Shown: positions 1 through 9,757, numbered from the stretch's first letter. The stretch: DNA of 64,000 bases from Marinobacter confluentis (GCF_004785685.1 NZ_SRPF01000001.1:62001-126000), one strand, 5' to 3'. Made by a program: numbers and translations. Notes: a model not told the origin generated them from the letters alone.

Positions 1-2
1 AA

Positions 3-590
3 GGTGACGTGGCCGGCATCAAAAGCGCCACTATTCATATTCAGGGCGATTATGCCTATGGCTGGCTGCGTACAGAAACCGGCGTACATCGCCTGGTTCG
101 TAAATCGCCATTTGATTCCGGTAACCGTCGCCACACGTCTTTCTCATCGGTGTTCGTATCGCCGGAAGTGGACGACAGCTTTGAGATCAACATTGATCCC
201 TCTGATCTTCGGGTCGATGTTTACCGCGCCTCCGGCGCCGGTGGTCAGCACGTTAACCGGACCGAGTCAGCCGTGCGCCTGACCCACAACCCCACCGGAA
301 TCGTGGTGGCGTGTCAGGCTGGCCGAAGCCAGCACCAGAACAAAGACCAGGCCATGAAGCAGCTGAAGGCGAAGCTGTATGAACGTGAGATGCAGGAGCG
401 CAACGCCGCCAAACAGCTGGCAGAGGACGCCAAGGCCGACATTGGCTGGGGCAGCCAGATCCGTTCTTATGTGCTGGATGATGGTCGCATCAAGGACCTG
501 CGAACCAAGGTCGAGACCAGCAGTACCCAGAACGTTCTGGATGGCGACATCGACAAGTTTATCGAAGCCAGCCTGAAAATGGCGCTGTGA
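3..590 (+). CDS. prfB: Peptide chain release factor 2 (C-terminal part)
   Basis: The reading frame is open from the left edge, so the gene is cut and about the last 195 residues are visible. RF2 terminates translation at UGA and UAA by triggering peptidyl-tRNA hydrolysis in the ribosome. The GGQ catalytic motif is at bases 240-248, within a typical SGAGGQHVN context. Upstream the codon-recognition tripeptide SPF is present in [11 protein letters not shown], which separates RF2 from RF1 (PxT). The programmed frameshift site known in prfB would lie left of the window and cannot be checked. The stop is 41 bp before lysS, the usual prfB-lysS arrangement. Confidence 0.97.
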   Translation, partial: GDVAGIKSATIHIQGDYAYGWLRTETGVHRLVRKSPFDSGNRRHTSFSSVFVSPEVDDSFEINIDPSDLRVDVYRASGAGGQHVNRTESAVRLTHNPTGIVVACQAGRSQHQNKDQAMKQLKAKLYEREMQERNAAKQLAEDAKADIGWGSQIRSYVLDDGRIKDLRTKVETSSTQNVLDGDIDKFIEASLKMAL

Positions 591-631
591 AGCCCGGACA
601 ACCCTCTATAACCCCGATTTAGTGAGCCAAC

Positions 632-2170
632 ATGACTGAGCACACCCACAACGCACCGCACGAGGACAACAAGCTGATTGCCGAGCGCCGCGCCAAACTG
701 TCGGACATGCGCGAGCAGGGCAACGCCTTCCCTAACGATTTTCGTCGAGACGCCTCAGCTGCCGAGCTGCAGGAAAAATATGGCGACAAAACCAAGGAAG
801 AGCTGGCTGAGATGGGCGTTCAGGTGGCGGTTGCCGGGCGCATGATGCTCGACCGCAAAGCGTTCAAAGTGGTGCAGGACATGACTGGCCGCATCCAGAT
901 CTACGCCACCAAGGATGTGCAGAAGGACACCAAACACTGGGATCTGGGGGATATCGTCGGGGTGCGCGGCATTCTGTGCAAGTCCGGCAAGGGCGACCTG
1001 TACGTGACCATGGACGAGTACGTGCTGCTGACCAAATCCCTACGCCCGCTGCCGGAAAAGCACAAGGGCCTGACCGATACCGAAGCCCGCTACCGCCACC
1101 GCTATGTCGACCTGATGGTGAACGAGGACAGCCGCCGGGTGTTCTTTGCGCGATCCAAAATCATCAACACCATGCGCCAGTACTTCACCGATCGGGACTT
1201 CATGGAAGTGGAAACCCCCATGCTGCAGGTCATCCCCGGCGGCGCCACGGCACGGCCCTTCGTGACCCATCACAACGCTCTGGGTATGGACATGTACCTG
1301 CGCATCGCGCCAGAGCTGTTCCTCAAGCGCCTGGTCGTTGGCGGCTTTGAGCGGGTGTTCGAAATCAACCGCAATTTCCGCAACGAAGGCCTGTCCACCC
1401 GGCACAACCCGGAATTCACCATGGTGGAGTTCTACCAGGCCTACGCCGATTACAACGACCTGATGGACCTGACCGAAGACATGCTGCGCACCATCGCCCA
1501 GAAAGTCCTCGGCACCACCACTGTGGTTAACACCCGGACCCTGGCCAGCGGCGAAGAGGAATCGATCGAATACGATTTCGGCAAGCCTTTCGAGCGTCTG
1601 ACCGTGGTCGATGCCATTCTGCGTCACAACCCGGACATCCGCGCCGAGCAGCTGGCCGACGACGCCAGCGCCCGCAAGGTCGCGAAAGAACTTGGCATCA
1701 ACCTGAAAGCCAGCTGGGGCCTGGGCAAGGTCCAGATCGAAATCTTCGAAGCCACGGCCGAGCACCGCCTGCTGCAGCCCACCTTCATCACCGATTACCC
1801 GAAGGAAGTGTCGCCACTGGCCCGCTGCAAGGACAACGACCCATTTGTCACTGAACGGTTTGAATTCTTCGTCGGCGGCCGCGAAATCGCCAACGGCTTC
1901 TCGGAGCTGAACGACGCCGAAGACCAGGCCGAACGCTTCCGTGAACAGGTGGCTGAAAAAGACGCTGGCGACGACGAAGCCATGTTCTACGACGAAGACT
2001 ACGTCATGGCTCTGGAATACGGCTTGCCGCCCACTGCAGGCGAGGGCATCGGCATCGACCGCCTGGCGATGCTGCTGACCGACAGCCCGTCTATACGCGA
2101 CGTCATCCTGTTCCCCGCCATGCGTCCGGAACACAAGGCTGACCACGGCAAGGGCAAAGAGGCACAATAA
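632..2170 (+). CDS. lysS: Lysyl-tRNA synthetase, class II
   Basis: Charges tRNA-Lys with lysine using ATP in the cytoplasm. The 512-residue length is close to the usual 500-510. An N-terminal OB-fold anticodon-binding domain (about residues 60-150) precedes the class II catalytic core, with motif 2 in [14 protein letters not shown] and motif 3 in [12 protein letters not shown] (about 470-481). The ATG at 632 fits the family start. It follows prfB closely and is followed by ung after 2 bp, so the three genes are probably co-transcribed. Confidence 0.98.
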   Translation: MTEHTHNAPHEDNKLIAERRAKLSDMREQGNAFPNDFRRDASAAELQEKYGDKTKEELAEMGVQVAVAGRMMLDRKAFKVVQDMTGRIQIYATKDVQKDTKHWDLGDIVGVRGILCKSGKGDLYVTMDEYVLLTKSLRPLPEKHKGLTDTEARYRHRYVDLMVNEDSRRVFFARSKIINTMRQYFTDRDFMEVETPMLQVIPGGATARPFVTHHNALGMDMYLRIAPELFLKRLVVGGFERVFEINRNFRNEGLSTRHNPEFTMVEFYQAYADYNDLMDLTEDMLRTIAQKVLGTTTVVNTRTLASGEEESIEYDFGKPFERLTVVDAILRHNPDIRAEQLADDASARKVAKELGINLKASWGLGKVQIEIFEATAEHRLLQPTFITDYPKEVSPLARCKDNDPFVTERFEFFVGGREIANGFSELNDAEDQAERFREQVAEKDAGDDEAMFYDEDYVMALEYGLPPTAGEGIGIDRLAMLLTDSPSIRDVILFPAMRPEHKADHGKGKEAQ

Positions 2171-2172
2171 CC

Positions 2173-2907
2173 GTGCACCCGGCAGAAGAACTGGCCAGCC
2201 ACCTCCGCCCCGGACGTGGCTGGCTGGAACAACTGGGCGAAGAATTCGACAAGCCCTACCTGGTGATGCTGGCGGAATTCCTCGCCGCCGAAGAAGCCGC
2301 CGGCAAAACTCTATTCCCGCCTCGGCGCTTCGTATTCAATGCGTTGAACAGCACGCCCCTGGAAAACGTATCAGTGGTGATCCTGGGCCAGGACCCATAC
2401 CACGGCCCCGGCCAGGCCCACGGGCTGTCGTTCTCCGTGCGGCCCTACGTTCCCAAACCGCCGTCCTTGCTCAACATCTTCAAAGAACTCCAGGACGACC
2501 TGGCTATCAAGCCACCGGATCACGGTTGTTTACAGACCTGGGCAGAACAGGGCGTCTTGCTGTTGAATACAGTCCTGACGGTCGTACAGGGTCAGGCCGG
2601 CGCCCACCAGGGGCAGGGGTGGGAAGCATTCACCGACCAGGTGATCGAACTGGTTAACCGGGAACGTGTAGGCGTGGTATTTATCCTCTGGGGCAGCCAC
2701 GCTCGCAAGAAAGGTAGAAACATAGACCGCAACCGTCACTTGGTGCTGGAAGGCCCACACCCATCACCGCTCAGCGCCTATCGCGGTTTTTTCGGCAGTA
2801 AGCCTTTTTCAAAAGCGAACAATTGGCTGGAACAGAAAGGTAGTGATCAAATCGATTGGTCGTTGCCATCGAAAGAAAATCTGTTGGGGCGCTACGGAAA
2901 AGCGTGA
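2173..2907 (+). CDS. ung: Uracil-DNA glycosylase
   Basis: Removes uracil from DNA as the first step of base excision repair. The family-1 signature is complete: GQDPYH at residues 72-77 with the water-activating Asp74, and HPSPLS at 196-201 in the minor-groove intercalation loop. At 244 residues the size is normal for the family. The start is a GTG only 2 bp after the lysS stop, which suggests translational coupling. The stop is immediately followed by the long hairpin repeat at 2908-3021. Confidence 0.97.
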   Translation: MHPAEELASHLRPGRGWLEQLGEEFDKPYLVMLAEFLAAEEAAGKTLFPPRRFVFNALNSTPLENVSVVILGQDPYHGPGQAHGLSFSVRPYVPKPPSLLNIFKELQDDLAIKPPDHGCLQTWAEQGVLLLNTVLTVVQGQAGAHQGQGWEAFTDQVIELVNRERVGVVFILWGSHARKKGRNIDRNRHLVLEGPHPSPLSAYRGFFGSKPFSKANNWLEQKGSDQIDWSLPSKENLLGRYGKA

Positions 2908-3021
2908 GCTTCGGCTAGTGGGGCTGGCTCCCGAAACCGTGCGGAGCCATGGATGGCGGAGCCCGAGCGTACAGGGAAGTATTTACAGCGTGTTTTGGGA
3001 GCCAGCCCCACTAGCCGGAGC
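2908..3021. repeat. Dispersed hairpin repeat, copy A
   Basis: Outer arms 2908-2932 and 2997-3021 are complementary at 24 of 25 positions. They enclose a loop of about 64 nt that carries the core shared with the copies at 62831-62910 and 63827-63931: CCGTGCGGAGCCATGGATGG, then CGGAGCCC, and later ACAGCGTGTT. The core contains its own small palindrome, GCCATggATGGC. The element fills the space between the converging ung and HDOD genes, where it could act as a two-way transcription barrier or mRNA 3' end. There is no T-run typical of an intrinsic terminator. Confidence 0.85.
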
Positions 3022-3047
3022 CGCCCCCAATGCCACAAAACCAAACT

Positions 3048-3881
3048 CTATTGCAGTAAAGCCATAGCAGCTTCCATCTGCGCATTCAGATCCTCTTCCT
3101 CATTCATATCCATCTCCGGATCCAGCCCCAACCGCCCAAACGCAGAAATCGACTGACGATCAATCTCATTCCACGGATGCTTAGTCCCCGCAATCAACTG
3201 GAGATTGGCAATCATCACCAGATCCGCATAATCCGCAGCCGGCACCTCACGCTGGAAATTCGCAAACTCCAGTGGGACATTCTGCAGATCTTTCGGAAAA
3301 TCCCACTTTTTGAGGATGGCGGCGCCAATCGGCGGATGCAGTTCGTCAATCACATTGTCCAGCATGATGCTGCTGATCTGGATATCACTGTCTTCCACAT
3401 AACGCAGAATCGGTAACACGCCAATCAGGTGAACAAGGCCCGCCAGGGTGGCCTGATCCGGCTTCAGCTTGGTGTAATGCTGTGCCAGCACATGGCATAC
3501 GCCGGCCACTTCCGTACTCGTCTGCCAGGTGGCCCGCAGGCGCTTGTCGATCATATCCGAGGTGGCCTGGAACATCTGCTCCATCGCGAGGCCCATCGCC
3601 AGATTGCTGGTATAGGCCATGCCCAGCCGGCTCACCGCCATGTTCAGGTTCTCAATGGCGCGGCTGCCGCGGAATAGCGGGCTGTTACACACCCGGATTA
3701 TGCGGGCTGATAGCGCGGTGTCGTTGCTGATGACTTTGACAAGATCAACAATCGCCGAGTCTTCATTCTCAGCGATTTCCCGCACCTGCAAGGCTGCCTC
3801 CGGCAAGGTCGGCAAAACCAGTTTGTCGTTTTCGATGGCGTTGGTCAGATCGGCTTTTATGGTTTCAACGATATTCGACAT
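3048..3881 (-). CDS. HDOD domain protein
   Basis: A 277-residue cytoplasmic protein made almost entirely of one HDOD domain (about residues 20-215; LPTLPEAALQVREIAEN at the start, and VISNDTALSARIIRVCNSPLF, a typical HDOD helix). HDOD is a degenerate relative of the HD phosphohydrolase fold without metal ligands and is generally regulatory, often linked to signalling or motility. No output domain is attached. It lies downstream of ygfZ with a gap of about 106 bp. The specific role is unknown. Confidence 0.85.
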   Translation of the reverse strand: MSNIVETIKADLTNAIENDKLVLPTLPEAALQVREIAENEDSAIVDLVKVISNDTALSARIIRVCNSPLFRGSRAIENLNMAVSRLGMAYTSNLAMGLAMEQMFQATSDMIDKRLRATWQTSTEVAGVCHVLAQHYTKLKPDQATLAGLVHLIGVLPILRYVEDSDIQISSIMLDNVIDELHPPIGAAILKKWDFPKDLQNVPLEFANFQREVPAADYADLVMIANLQLIAGTKHPWNEIDRQSISAFGRLGLDPEMDMNEEEDLNAQMEAAMALLQ

Positions 3882-3987
3882 GGTCAGTCACAGTCCGCGC
3901 ATTGTTTTAGGCCGGATCCCAGCGTGGGGAAGTAGGTTCTGGTTGTACAGTCAGTTATAGCAAACTTTCAGGATTCTTCCTGTGATC

Positions 3988-4986
3988 TTATGTATCAGAC
4001 GAGGCTGCCTGTTCGCGCTCGGGAACCGCATAGGGCAGGGAAAGCTTCGTTAGCCGTATTTCAGGCGCCGGTTTCAGGCCCAGTTCTGAATCCGCCGCAT
4101 CATGGCGTACCACGGCAAGGCACTGGTAACTGCCATCGGCCAGTTGCACCGAATTAACAATATCGCCCACGCTGCGGTCACCGTTAACCAGGGGCATGCC
4201 CGGTACCGGTGGCTGATCGCTGGCGGGGCATGCGAAACGGAACAGACTCTTCTTCAACTGACCCAGGAAGTGCATCCGGGCAATGACCTCCTGACCGGTG
4301 TAGCAGCCCTTCTTGAAATGCACACCGCCAAGATGCTGCCAGTTCAGCATCTGAGGCACAAAGCCTTCCCGTGTCTCAGGGCAGAGTGATGGTACGCCGG
4401 CGGCAATTTCCGATGCCTGCCAGGTTGCCAGATTTTCCTCGTCAAGCGAATTCAGGGCATTGGTGGTATCCGCCTGCAGTTGGCCGGTCTGCCAGAGCTC
4501 AAAACGTGCTACCCCCTCGGCAGTGCCCATGGTACGCACCAGAAAGCCACCGTCGACCGCCAGGGTATCCCCCGGTGAAGGAATTCTTCCGGCTGCGTTG
4601 TCAGCGACTTTACCGGCAGCGGATTCGCCCAATAACCCGATGATATGCGCTTCGGTGTCTGGCTCCATGGACGTGCCCCTGAACAGCATCAGGTATTTGC
4701 GAAGGTGAGCGATGGTCTCGTCGGCCAGTGATTCGGGCAGCGCCATCAGTACATCCTCGCCATCCCTGACCATTCGGGTCAGACAGTAGGCGCGACCCTT
4801 GGGTGAACAGGCCGCCGCCCTGGGTGAGGAATGGGCATTCACATCGGCAATCTGCTGGCTGAACTGGCCTTGCAGAAATTTGTCCGTTCCCGGACCGGAT
4901 ACCCGCACAATGACCTGATCAGTAACTGCAATGCGGGCGGTGTCGGGGAATGGGTAGGTGGCGGCCAGATTTTCCGGATCAGACAT
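3988..4986 (-). CDS. ygfZ: YgfZ/GcvT-like folate-binding protein
   Basis: A 332-residue member of the COG0354 family, which uses folate and helps build or repair certain iron-sulfur proteins. The family signature KGCYTGQE is present (about residues 225-233), including the conserved cysteine at 228. The N-terminal part resembles the aminomethyltransferase GcvT fold. It is the last gene of a probable run sdhE-ygfX-ygfZ on the minus strand, a grouping also seen in enterobacteria and consistent with a role around flavo- and Fe-S respiratory enzymes. Confidence 0.9.
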   Translation of the reverse strand: MSDPENLAATYPFPDTARIAVTDQVIVRVSGPGTDKFLQGQFSQQIADVNAHSSPRAAACSPKGRAYCLTRMVRDGEDVLMALPESLADETIAHLRKYLMLFRGTSMEPDTEAHIIGLLGESAAGKVADNAAGRIPSPGDTLAVDGGFLVRTMGTAEGVARFELWQTGQLQADTTNALNSLDEENLATWQASEIAAGVPSLCPETREGFVPQMLNWQHLGGVHFKKGCYTGQEVIARMHFLGQLKKSLFRFACPASDQPPVPGMPLVNGDRSVGDIVNSVQLADGSYQCLAVVRHDAADSELGLKPAPEIRLTKLSLPYAVPEREQAASSDT

Positions 4987-5000
4987 GGCATTCTCCTGAA

Positions 5001-5489
5001 CTAATGATTGTGCCGACGTTGCTCGCTGGAAGGACCCAGGCGCAACCAGGCTCTGAGCTGGCGGTGCTGGTCTGCCGGGACGTTGCCCAGGCTCCCACTA
5101 TCTCCACAGTCAGCGCGATCGGCCCAGAGTAACACCGTTGAAGGTCTATTGGTGGTGTCCGAAGGCATCAGTTTCAAGATGGCCAGACGCGGATAAAGTC
5201 GGCTGCTCGGGTCTGCCCTCACCGGGTATTTCTGGCCGTTGCGATGCTGCAGCTGTAACTGGTCAACATTGACGGTCAGGCGGACAACTGAACGTTGCAG
5301 GCCAAGACGACCGTTGAGCTTCCATTGATAGATCCCACCGGCCAGCGCCAAAGGAATCAGCGCCAGAAACCAGAGGCTGTAGGTCAGGGCAAGGATCAGA
5401 TTGAACATGCCCAGGCCCGCCCAGGGCAGGGCGACCAGGCATCCGACCCCGGCGCTGGGCCGGATAGCCAGATCAATCCGGCTGGACAC
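5001..5489 (-). CDS. YgfX/CptA family small membrane protein
   Basis: A 162-residue protein with two hydrophobic segments near the N-terminus (about residues 13-50) and a soluble C-terminal half with scattered tryptophans and basic residues. Both the shape and the position directly after sdhE fit the YgfX (CptA) family, described in E. coli as a membrane protein paired with SdhE. The start is a GTG inside the end of sdhE (overlap 5473-5489), so translation is probably coupled. Sequence similarity is weak in this family, so the call leans partly on context. Confidence 0.75.
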   Translation of the reverse strand: MSSRIDLAIRPSAGVGCLVALPWAGLGMFNLILALTYSLWFLALIPLALAGGIYQWKLNGRLGLQRSVVRLTVNVDQLQLQHRNGQKYPVRADPSSRLYPRLAILKLMPSDTTNRPSTVLLWADRADCGDSGSLGNVPADQHRQLRAWLRLGPSSEQRRHNH

Positions 5490-5727
5490 GACTCAGAATG
5501 ATATCAACGATGCGCTGGAGGTCCGGGTCTGCAGGTTTGCTGCGCTGCATGAACCATTCGAACATGTCGTTGTCTTCGCAGGTAATCAGCTTTTCATAGC
5601 GTGCCTGGTCTTCCGCCGGCAGGTCACGATAGGCGTTTTCCAGGAAGGGGATCAGCAGTACGTCCAGTTCAAGCATACCCCGGCGGCTGTGCCACCACAG
5701 GCGATTGAATTCGGCATTATCAGACAT
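5473..5727 (-). CDS. sdhE: Succinate dehydrogenase flavinylation factor SdhE
   Basis: An 84-residue cytoplasmic protein with the diagnostic RGMLELD motif at residues 16-22, the surface needed for covalent FAD attachment to SdhA and related flavoproteins. The length matches the family (80-95). It is the first gene of the sdhE-ygfX pair and lies just downstream of nadB, itself a flavoprotein of the same superfamily as SdhA, on the same strand with a gap of 57 bp. Confidence 0.93.
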   Translation of the reverse strand: MSDNAEFNRLWWHSRRGMLELDVLLIPFLENAYRDLPAEDQARYEKLITCEDNDMFEWFMQRSKPADPDLQRIVDIILSRVQPD

Positions 5728-5784
5728 GAAGCCTCTCGTTGAAACGGTAGATGTTCGGTGACGGTTCGCCCGGCTGCCTGCCGG

Positions 5785-7410
5785 TCAGGGCGCCGGTCTG
5801 CGATAGGTTGTGGGAGTCAATACGGTGTCTTTTGCTTCATGGAGCAGTCCCGGGAAATCCAGTGTGTAATGCAGGCCCCGGCTTTCCCGCCGCTGGAGTG
5901 CGGAACAGATGATCAGGTCGGCAACAGTGACCAGGTTCCGCAGTTCAAGCAGGTCATTGGTCACCCGATAATTGCTGTAGAACTCGCCGATCTCCCGCTC
6001 CAGCAGGTCAATGCGGTGCTTTGCACGCTGCAGGCGTTTGGTGGTCCGCACGATACCGACATAGTCCCACATAAAGTGCCGCAGCTCATCCCAGTTGTGG
6101 GAAATTACCACGTCTTCGTCGGAATCCCGAACCTGGCTTTCGTCCCAGTCCGGCGCCAGGGGCGGCGGTGGAATATCAGATTCACGGCGGGCAATGTCAG
6201 CGGCGGCGGCGCGGCCGTAGACCAGGCATTCCAGCAGCGAATTGCTGGCCATGCGGTTGGCACCATGCAGGCCGGTGAACGCCGCTTCGCCCACCACGTA
6301 AAGCTGATTGATATCGGTTCTGGCCCGCTCATCGCTGAGTATGCCGCCGCAGGTATAGTGTGCCGCAGGCACTACCGGAATTGGCTCTCTGGAAATATCA
6401 ATGCCGAAGGTCAGGCACTTTTCATAAATGGTAGGGAAGTGGTGTCTGATGAAATCCAGGGACTGGTGGCTGATGTCCAGATACAGGTGGTCGGCACCCA
6501 GGCGCTTCATTTCATGGTCGATGGCGCGGGCGACGATATCCCGGGGGGCAAGCTCCGCGCGGTCGTCAAAGCGGTCCATGAATCGTTCACCATCTGGAAG
6601 TCTCAGCACGCCGCCTTCGCCACGCACCGCTTCGGTAATCAGGAAAGACTTGGCGTGTGGGTGGTAAAGGCAGGTGGGATGAAACTGGTTGAATTCCATG
6701 TTGCCCACCCGGCAACCGGCGCGCCAGGCCATGGCAATACCGTCACCGGAGGCGCCGTCCGGATTGGTGGTATACCGGTAGGCCTTACTGGCGCCGCCCG
6801 TGGCGATGATGGTGAACCGGGCGCGGAAGAGCTCAACGTGATTATCTTCAAGGTTAAGGACATAGGCGCCGATGCAGGCATTGCCGGGCAGGGCCAGTTT
6901 GCGGTTGGTGATCAGGTCCACCGCAACGCGACGTGACATCAGATGAATGTTTTTACGGGCCAGCGCCTGGGAGGCAAGCGTGGTCGAGACCGCATGACCC
7001 GTGGCATCAGCCGCATGAATGATGCGACGATGACTGTGGCCGCCTTCACGGGTCAGATGATACTGGGCCTGGTCGTCGCGGCTGAAATCGACGCCGCTGT
7101 CGATCAGCCAGTCGATGCTCTCTCTGCCATGCTCAACGGTGTAGCGCACGGCGTCTTCATGGCAGAGTCCGCCACCTGCTTTTAAGGTGTCGGACACATG
7201 GTTTTCCAGCGAGTCTTCATCGTCCAGAACGGCGGCGATGCCGCCCTGGGCCCAGAGGGTCGCGCCACTGCTGATGTCGCCTTTGCTAATGACCGCGATC
7301 TGGAGGTGTTCTGGCAGATTCAGGGCAACAGTTAGACCAGCGGCGCCGCTGCCAATGATCAGAACATCGAATTCGTGGGATTGTGGCATCAGGTTGTTAT
7401 CGCGGGTCAT
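5785..7410 (-). CDS. nadB: L-aspartate oxidase
   Basis: Oxidises L-aspartate to iminoaspartate with FAD, the first step of de novo NAD synthesis. At 541 residues it matches the E. coli enzyme (540). The FAD-binding GSGAAGL motif is at residues 20-26, and the succinate-dehydrogenase-type active-site stretch HFPTIYEKC is present further on, followed by [11 protein letters not shown] second ATG (7389, MPQSHEFDV) lies close to the conserved start of the fold and is an alternative start. It is divergent from algU, as in pseudomonads. Confidence 0.96.
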   Translation of the reverse strand: MTRDNNLMPQSHEFDVLIIGSGAAGLTVALNLPEHLQIAVISKGDISSGATLWAQGGIAAVLDDEDSLENHVSDTLKAGGGLCHEDAVRYTVEHGRESIDWLIDSGVDFSRDDQAQYHLTREGGHSHRRIIHAADATGHAVSTTLASQALARKNIHLMSRRVAVDLITNRKLALPGNACIGAYVLNLEDNHVELFRARFTIIATGGASKAYRYTTNPDGASGDGIAMAWRAGCRVGNMEFNQFHPTCLYHPHAKSFLITEAVRGEGGVLRLPDGERFMDRFDDRAELAPRDIVARAIDHEMKRLGADHLYLDISHQSLDFIRHHFPTIYEKCLTFGIDISREPIPVVPAAHYTCGGILSDERARTDINQLYVVGEAAFTGLHGANRMASNSLLECLVYGRAAAADIARRESDIPPPPLAPDWDESQVRDSDEDVVISHNWDELRHFMWDYVGIVRTTKRLQRAKHRIDLLEREIGEFYSNYRVTNDLLELRNLVTVADLIICSALQRRESRGLHYTLDFPGLLHEAKDTVLTPTTYRRPAP

Positions 7411-7426
7411 AATGTGGTTGTGTATT

Positions 7427-7452
7427 GAACTAAACTTTGCGCTTGCTGTCTA
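7427..7452 (+). promoter_or_regulatory. Candidate sigma-E (AlgU) promoter of the algU operon
   Basis: GAACTA at 7427-7432 and TCTA at 7449-7452 are separated by 16 bp. This resembles the AlgU/RpoE consensus (GAACTT, 16-17 bp, TCTGA-like) seen in self-activated algU promoters. It points toward algU, about 130 bp upstream of the chosen start. The -10 element is imperfect. Confidence 0.45.
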
Positions 7453-7468
7453 TTTGGCCGAACGGGAA

Positions 7469-7485
7469 GCCCCGAGTTTCGGGGC
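7469..7485. other. Short GC-rich hairpin in the nadB-algU gap
   Basis: GCCCCGA (7469-7475) pairs perfectly with TCGGGGC (7479-7485) around a 3-nt loop. It would lie in the 5' untranslated region of an algU transcript starting at the candidate promoter at 7427-7452. There is no T-run after it. Confidence 0.4.
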
Positions 7486-7584
7486 CTTAAACAGAACCGG
7501 ATGTCGGACAAGCGCATGATTTCTCCCAGTCACAGTGATTCGGGCCTTAAGGCCGAACCCCATCGGAGGCCCGGCGCCACGTCC

Positions 7585-8202
7585 ATGACAGCGGATTCTG
7601 AACGATACAAAGACGATCACAGCCAGAGCCAGACGGACCTTCAACTGGTCCGGAAGGTGCGCCATGGTGACCGGTCTGCCTTCGATCTGCTCGTCGTCAA
7701 ATACCAGTCGAGGGTGGCGTCAATCATAGGGCGCTATGTGTACGATCACCAGGAGGTGATGGACCTGACCCAGGAGACCTTCGTCAAGGCGTTCCGGGCC
7801 ATCGAGCGGTTCCGCGGTGACAGTGCTTTTTACACCTGGTTGTATCGGATTGCAGTGAACACGGCGAAGAACTTCCTTGAGTCCCGGGCCCGCCGGCCAC
7901 AGGGGGGCGCTGACTCAGCCGATGCCGAGAACTTTGAAGATGGCTTCCGGTTGCGGGATGATGCGTCCCCGGACCGGCTTTTACATCGGGACCAGTTGCA
8001 ACGGGAGCTTGAAGCGGCCATTGCCTCGTTACCGGAAGAACTGCGGTCAGCGTTTCTTCTGCGGGAGTACGATGGCCTGAGTTATGACGATATTGCAGGG
8101 ATACTCGAGTGCCCCATCGGCACCGTGAGATCCAGAATTTTCCGGGCCCGGGAGTCGGTTGACCGGCATCTCGGCCCCTTACTGAACGATGCGCGGACTT
8201 GA
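7585..8202 (+). CDS. algU: RNA polymerase sigma factor AlgU/RpoE (ECF)
   Basis: An extracytoplasmic-function sigma factor for envelope stress. Region 2 includes DLLVVKYQSRV and the -10 recognition helix around DSAFYTWLYRIAVNTAKN. Region 4 has LREYDGLSYDDIAGILECPI followed by TVRSRIFRARE, nearly as in P. aeruginosa AlgU. I prefer the ATG at 7585 (205 residues), because the open frame upstream to 7501 adds a low-complexity stretch with no family match. Four genes in the known regulatory order follow, so this is the algU operon. Confidence 0.96.
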   Translation: MTADSERYKDDHSQSQTDLQLVRKVRHGDRSAFDLLVVKYQSRVASIIGRYVYDHQEVMDLTQETFVKAFRAIERFRGDSAFYTWLYRIAVNTAKNFLESRARRPQGGADSADAENFEDGFRLRDDASPDRLLHRDQLQRELEAAIASLPEELRSAFLLREYDGLSYDDIAGILECPIGTVRSRIFRARESVDRHLGPLLNDART

Positions 8203-8216
8203 AGAGGTTGCATCCC

Positions 8217-8744
8217 ATGGATGATCGGCTCAAAGAAACCCTGTCAGCAATGATGGACGACGAAGCGGATGAACTGTCCGTTCGCCGGCTGCTGTCCCAG
8301 GAAGGGCAGGACGAGGTGCGTGTACAGTTCCAGCGCTGGCAGCAGATGCGTGACCTGATCCAGCAACGGCACCCGGCAGTTGACTCGATTGACGTGAGTG
8401 AAAGCGTGCGTGACCAGCTTGACGGGCATGAGCGGGTGTCGAGCCCGGGGGCCAGCGCCATGCCACCTATGCAGAAACGATGGCAGTGGCCCGCCGTTGC
8501 CATGATGGCGCTGGCACTGGTGGTTGGCTTCAGCGCTGGTACCGGTTGGGACCCCAGCCCGACCCAAATGGAGCAGCAGGCGGCCGCAGGCATTCCGGAA
8601 CTGGCCATTCAGGGGCTGGATGAAGAGCAACAGGAACAACTCAGCCGCTACCTGTTGCAGCACGCGCAGCACAACAGCTTCGGCGCGGGGCACGCCTCAA
8701 TGGGCTATGCGCGGGCGGTCAGTGCCTCAGGGTCGGGTTACTGA
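8217..8744 (+). CDS. mucA: Anti-sigma factor MucA/RseA
   Basis: An inner-membrane anti-sigma factor that holds AlgU inactive until regulated proteolysis. The N-terminal RseA domain (MDDRLKETLSAMMDDEADE) is cytoplasmic, one membrane segment lies at about residues 88-106 (WPAVAMMALALVVGFSAG), and a periplasmic tail follows. I chose the ATG at 8217, which has a GAAGAGG ribosome site 9 bp upstream, over a TTG at 8199. About 175 residues. It ends overlapping mucB by one base. Confidence 0.93.
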   Translation: MDDRLKETLSAMMDDEADELSVRRLLSQEGQDEVRVQFQRWQQMRDLIQQRHPAVDSIDVSESVRDQLDGHERVSSPGASAMPPMQKRWQWPAVAMMALALVVGFSAGTGWDPSPTQMEQQAAAGIPELAIQGLDEEQQEQLSRYLLQHAQHNSFGAGHASMGYARAVSASGSGY

Positions 8745-9757
8745 TGGCTGTGTTGCGCGCGGCACGGCTGGTGATCGTCTGGCTGTTTGCGACTTTCAGT
8801 CTGGTTATGGCTCCTACTGCCCTGGCCGCCGAAAAGTCCGAAGACGACCCCGGCTACTGGCTGGAACGCCTTGAGCCAGCGTTGACCCGAACATCCTACA
8901 TGGGGGTATTTGTTTACGCGCGGGGCGATCAGGTCAGCTCCATGCAGGTTGCCCACCGCTATCGCAACGGAATGGTTGAAGAGCGGCTGGTAATGCAGGA
9001 TGGCCAGATTGGCGAAATAGTGCGCAGAGGCATGGATGTGGTCTGTGTATTGCCCAGGCACGGCCGGATGGAACTGAATGCGGCCATACCCTCCGGGCCT
9101 TTCGCCGAGGCATTCACCAATCAGTTGGTGCCAGTTGACCGCTGGTATCAGCCCGAGATTATCGGGGACGACCGGATTGCCGGGCACGATGTGGTCCGGC
9201 TGGCTCTGAACGCCAGAGACTCCTTGCGCTACAGTCACCAACTGTGGCTTGAGCGTTCCACCGGCCTGCCCCTGAAAGGCAAGGTGCTGTCAGATTCTGG
9301 CGAAACGCTCGAGTATTTCCATTTCACCAGCCTCACCATCAGCGACAGCCTGCCGGATGAAGAATTCATGGTTCAGTCTGAAGGCAGGGAGGTGTCCAGA
9401 ACGCTGGCGCCGCAAAGTTCCGCCACGCCCGACCAGAGCATGGAAGGCTGGACACTGGGCTGGCGCCCAGACGGTTTCCAGCCCGCCGCCGCGCCCCGTT
9501 CCGGCAGTGGCAAGGCAGTGGCGTTTTCAGATGGCCTGGCGTCTTTCTCGGTTTTTGTGGACACCGCTACCGGCGTGGGAATGCCCTCGGGCACGTCGCG
9601 GATCGGTGCAACCACCGTCTATATGCGGAAACTGGAAAAAGGCGATGAGGGCTTCCTGGTGACCGTGGTGGGTGAAATTCCCCTGGAGACCGCGCTGAAA
9701 GTTGCAGAGTCCGTCGAAATTGAAGACTCCGCTGTGCTGGGAGCGGTTCTTCCATGA
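8744..9757 (+). CDS. mucB: Periplasmic sigma-E regulator MucB/RseB
   Basis: Binds the periplasmic part of MucA/RseA and shields it from DegS-type cleavage, probably sensing mislocalised lipoproteins or LPS. It has a signal peptide of about 28 residues ending ALA-AE. The N-terminal lipoprotein-carrier-like domain starts near YWLERLEPALTRTSY and a smaller C-terminal domain follows near residue 230. At 337 residues the length is typical (315-340). It overlaps mucA (TGATG) and mucC (ATGA), indicating coupled translation. Confidence 0.93.
   Translation: MAVLRAARLVIVWLFATFSLVMAPTALAAEKSEDDPGYWLERLEPALTRTSYMGVFVYARGDQVSSMQVAHRYRNGMVEERLVMQDGQIGEIVRRGMDVVCVLPRHGRMELNAAIPSGPFAEAFTNQLVPVDRWYQPEIIGDDRIAGHDVVRLALNARDSLRYSHQLWLERSTGLPLKGKVLSDSGETLEYFHFTSLTISDSLPDEEFMVQSEGREVSRTLAPQSSATPDQSMEGWTLGWRPDGFQPAAAPRSGSGKAVAFSDGLASFSVFVDTATGVGMPSGTSRIGATTVYMRKLEKGDEGFLVTVVGEIPLETALKVAESVEIEDSAVLGAVLP

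Noticed and set aside
1040..2167. Long minus-strand open frame of 375 codons opposite lysS
   Set aside because: It lies wholly within lysS, a certain gene, and the translation is a low-complexity shadow typical of GC-rich DNA.
2953..3156. Small open frames running through the 2908-3021 repeat
   Set aside because: They are produced by the repeat core and run on into the antisense of the HDOD gene; no ribosome site or family match.
5758..6936. 392-codon plus-strand frame opposite nadB
   Set aside because: nadB is complete and certain on the other strand; the shadow has no domain features.
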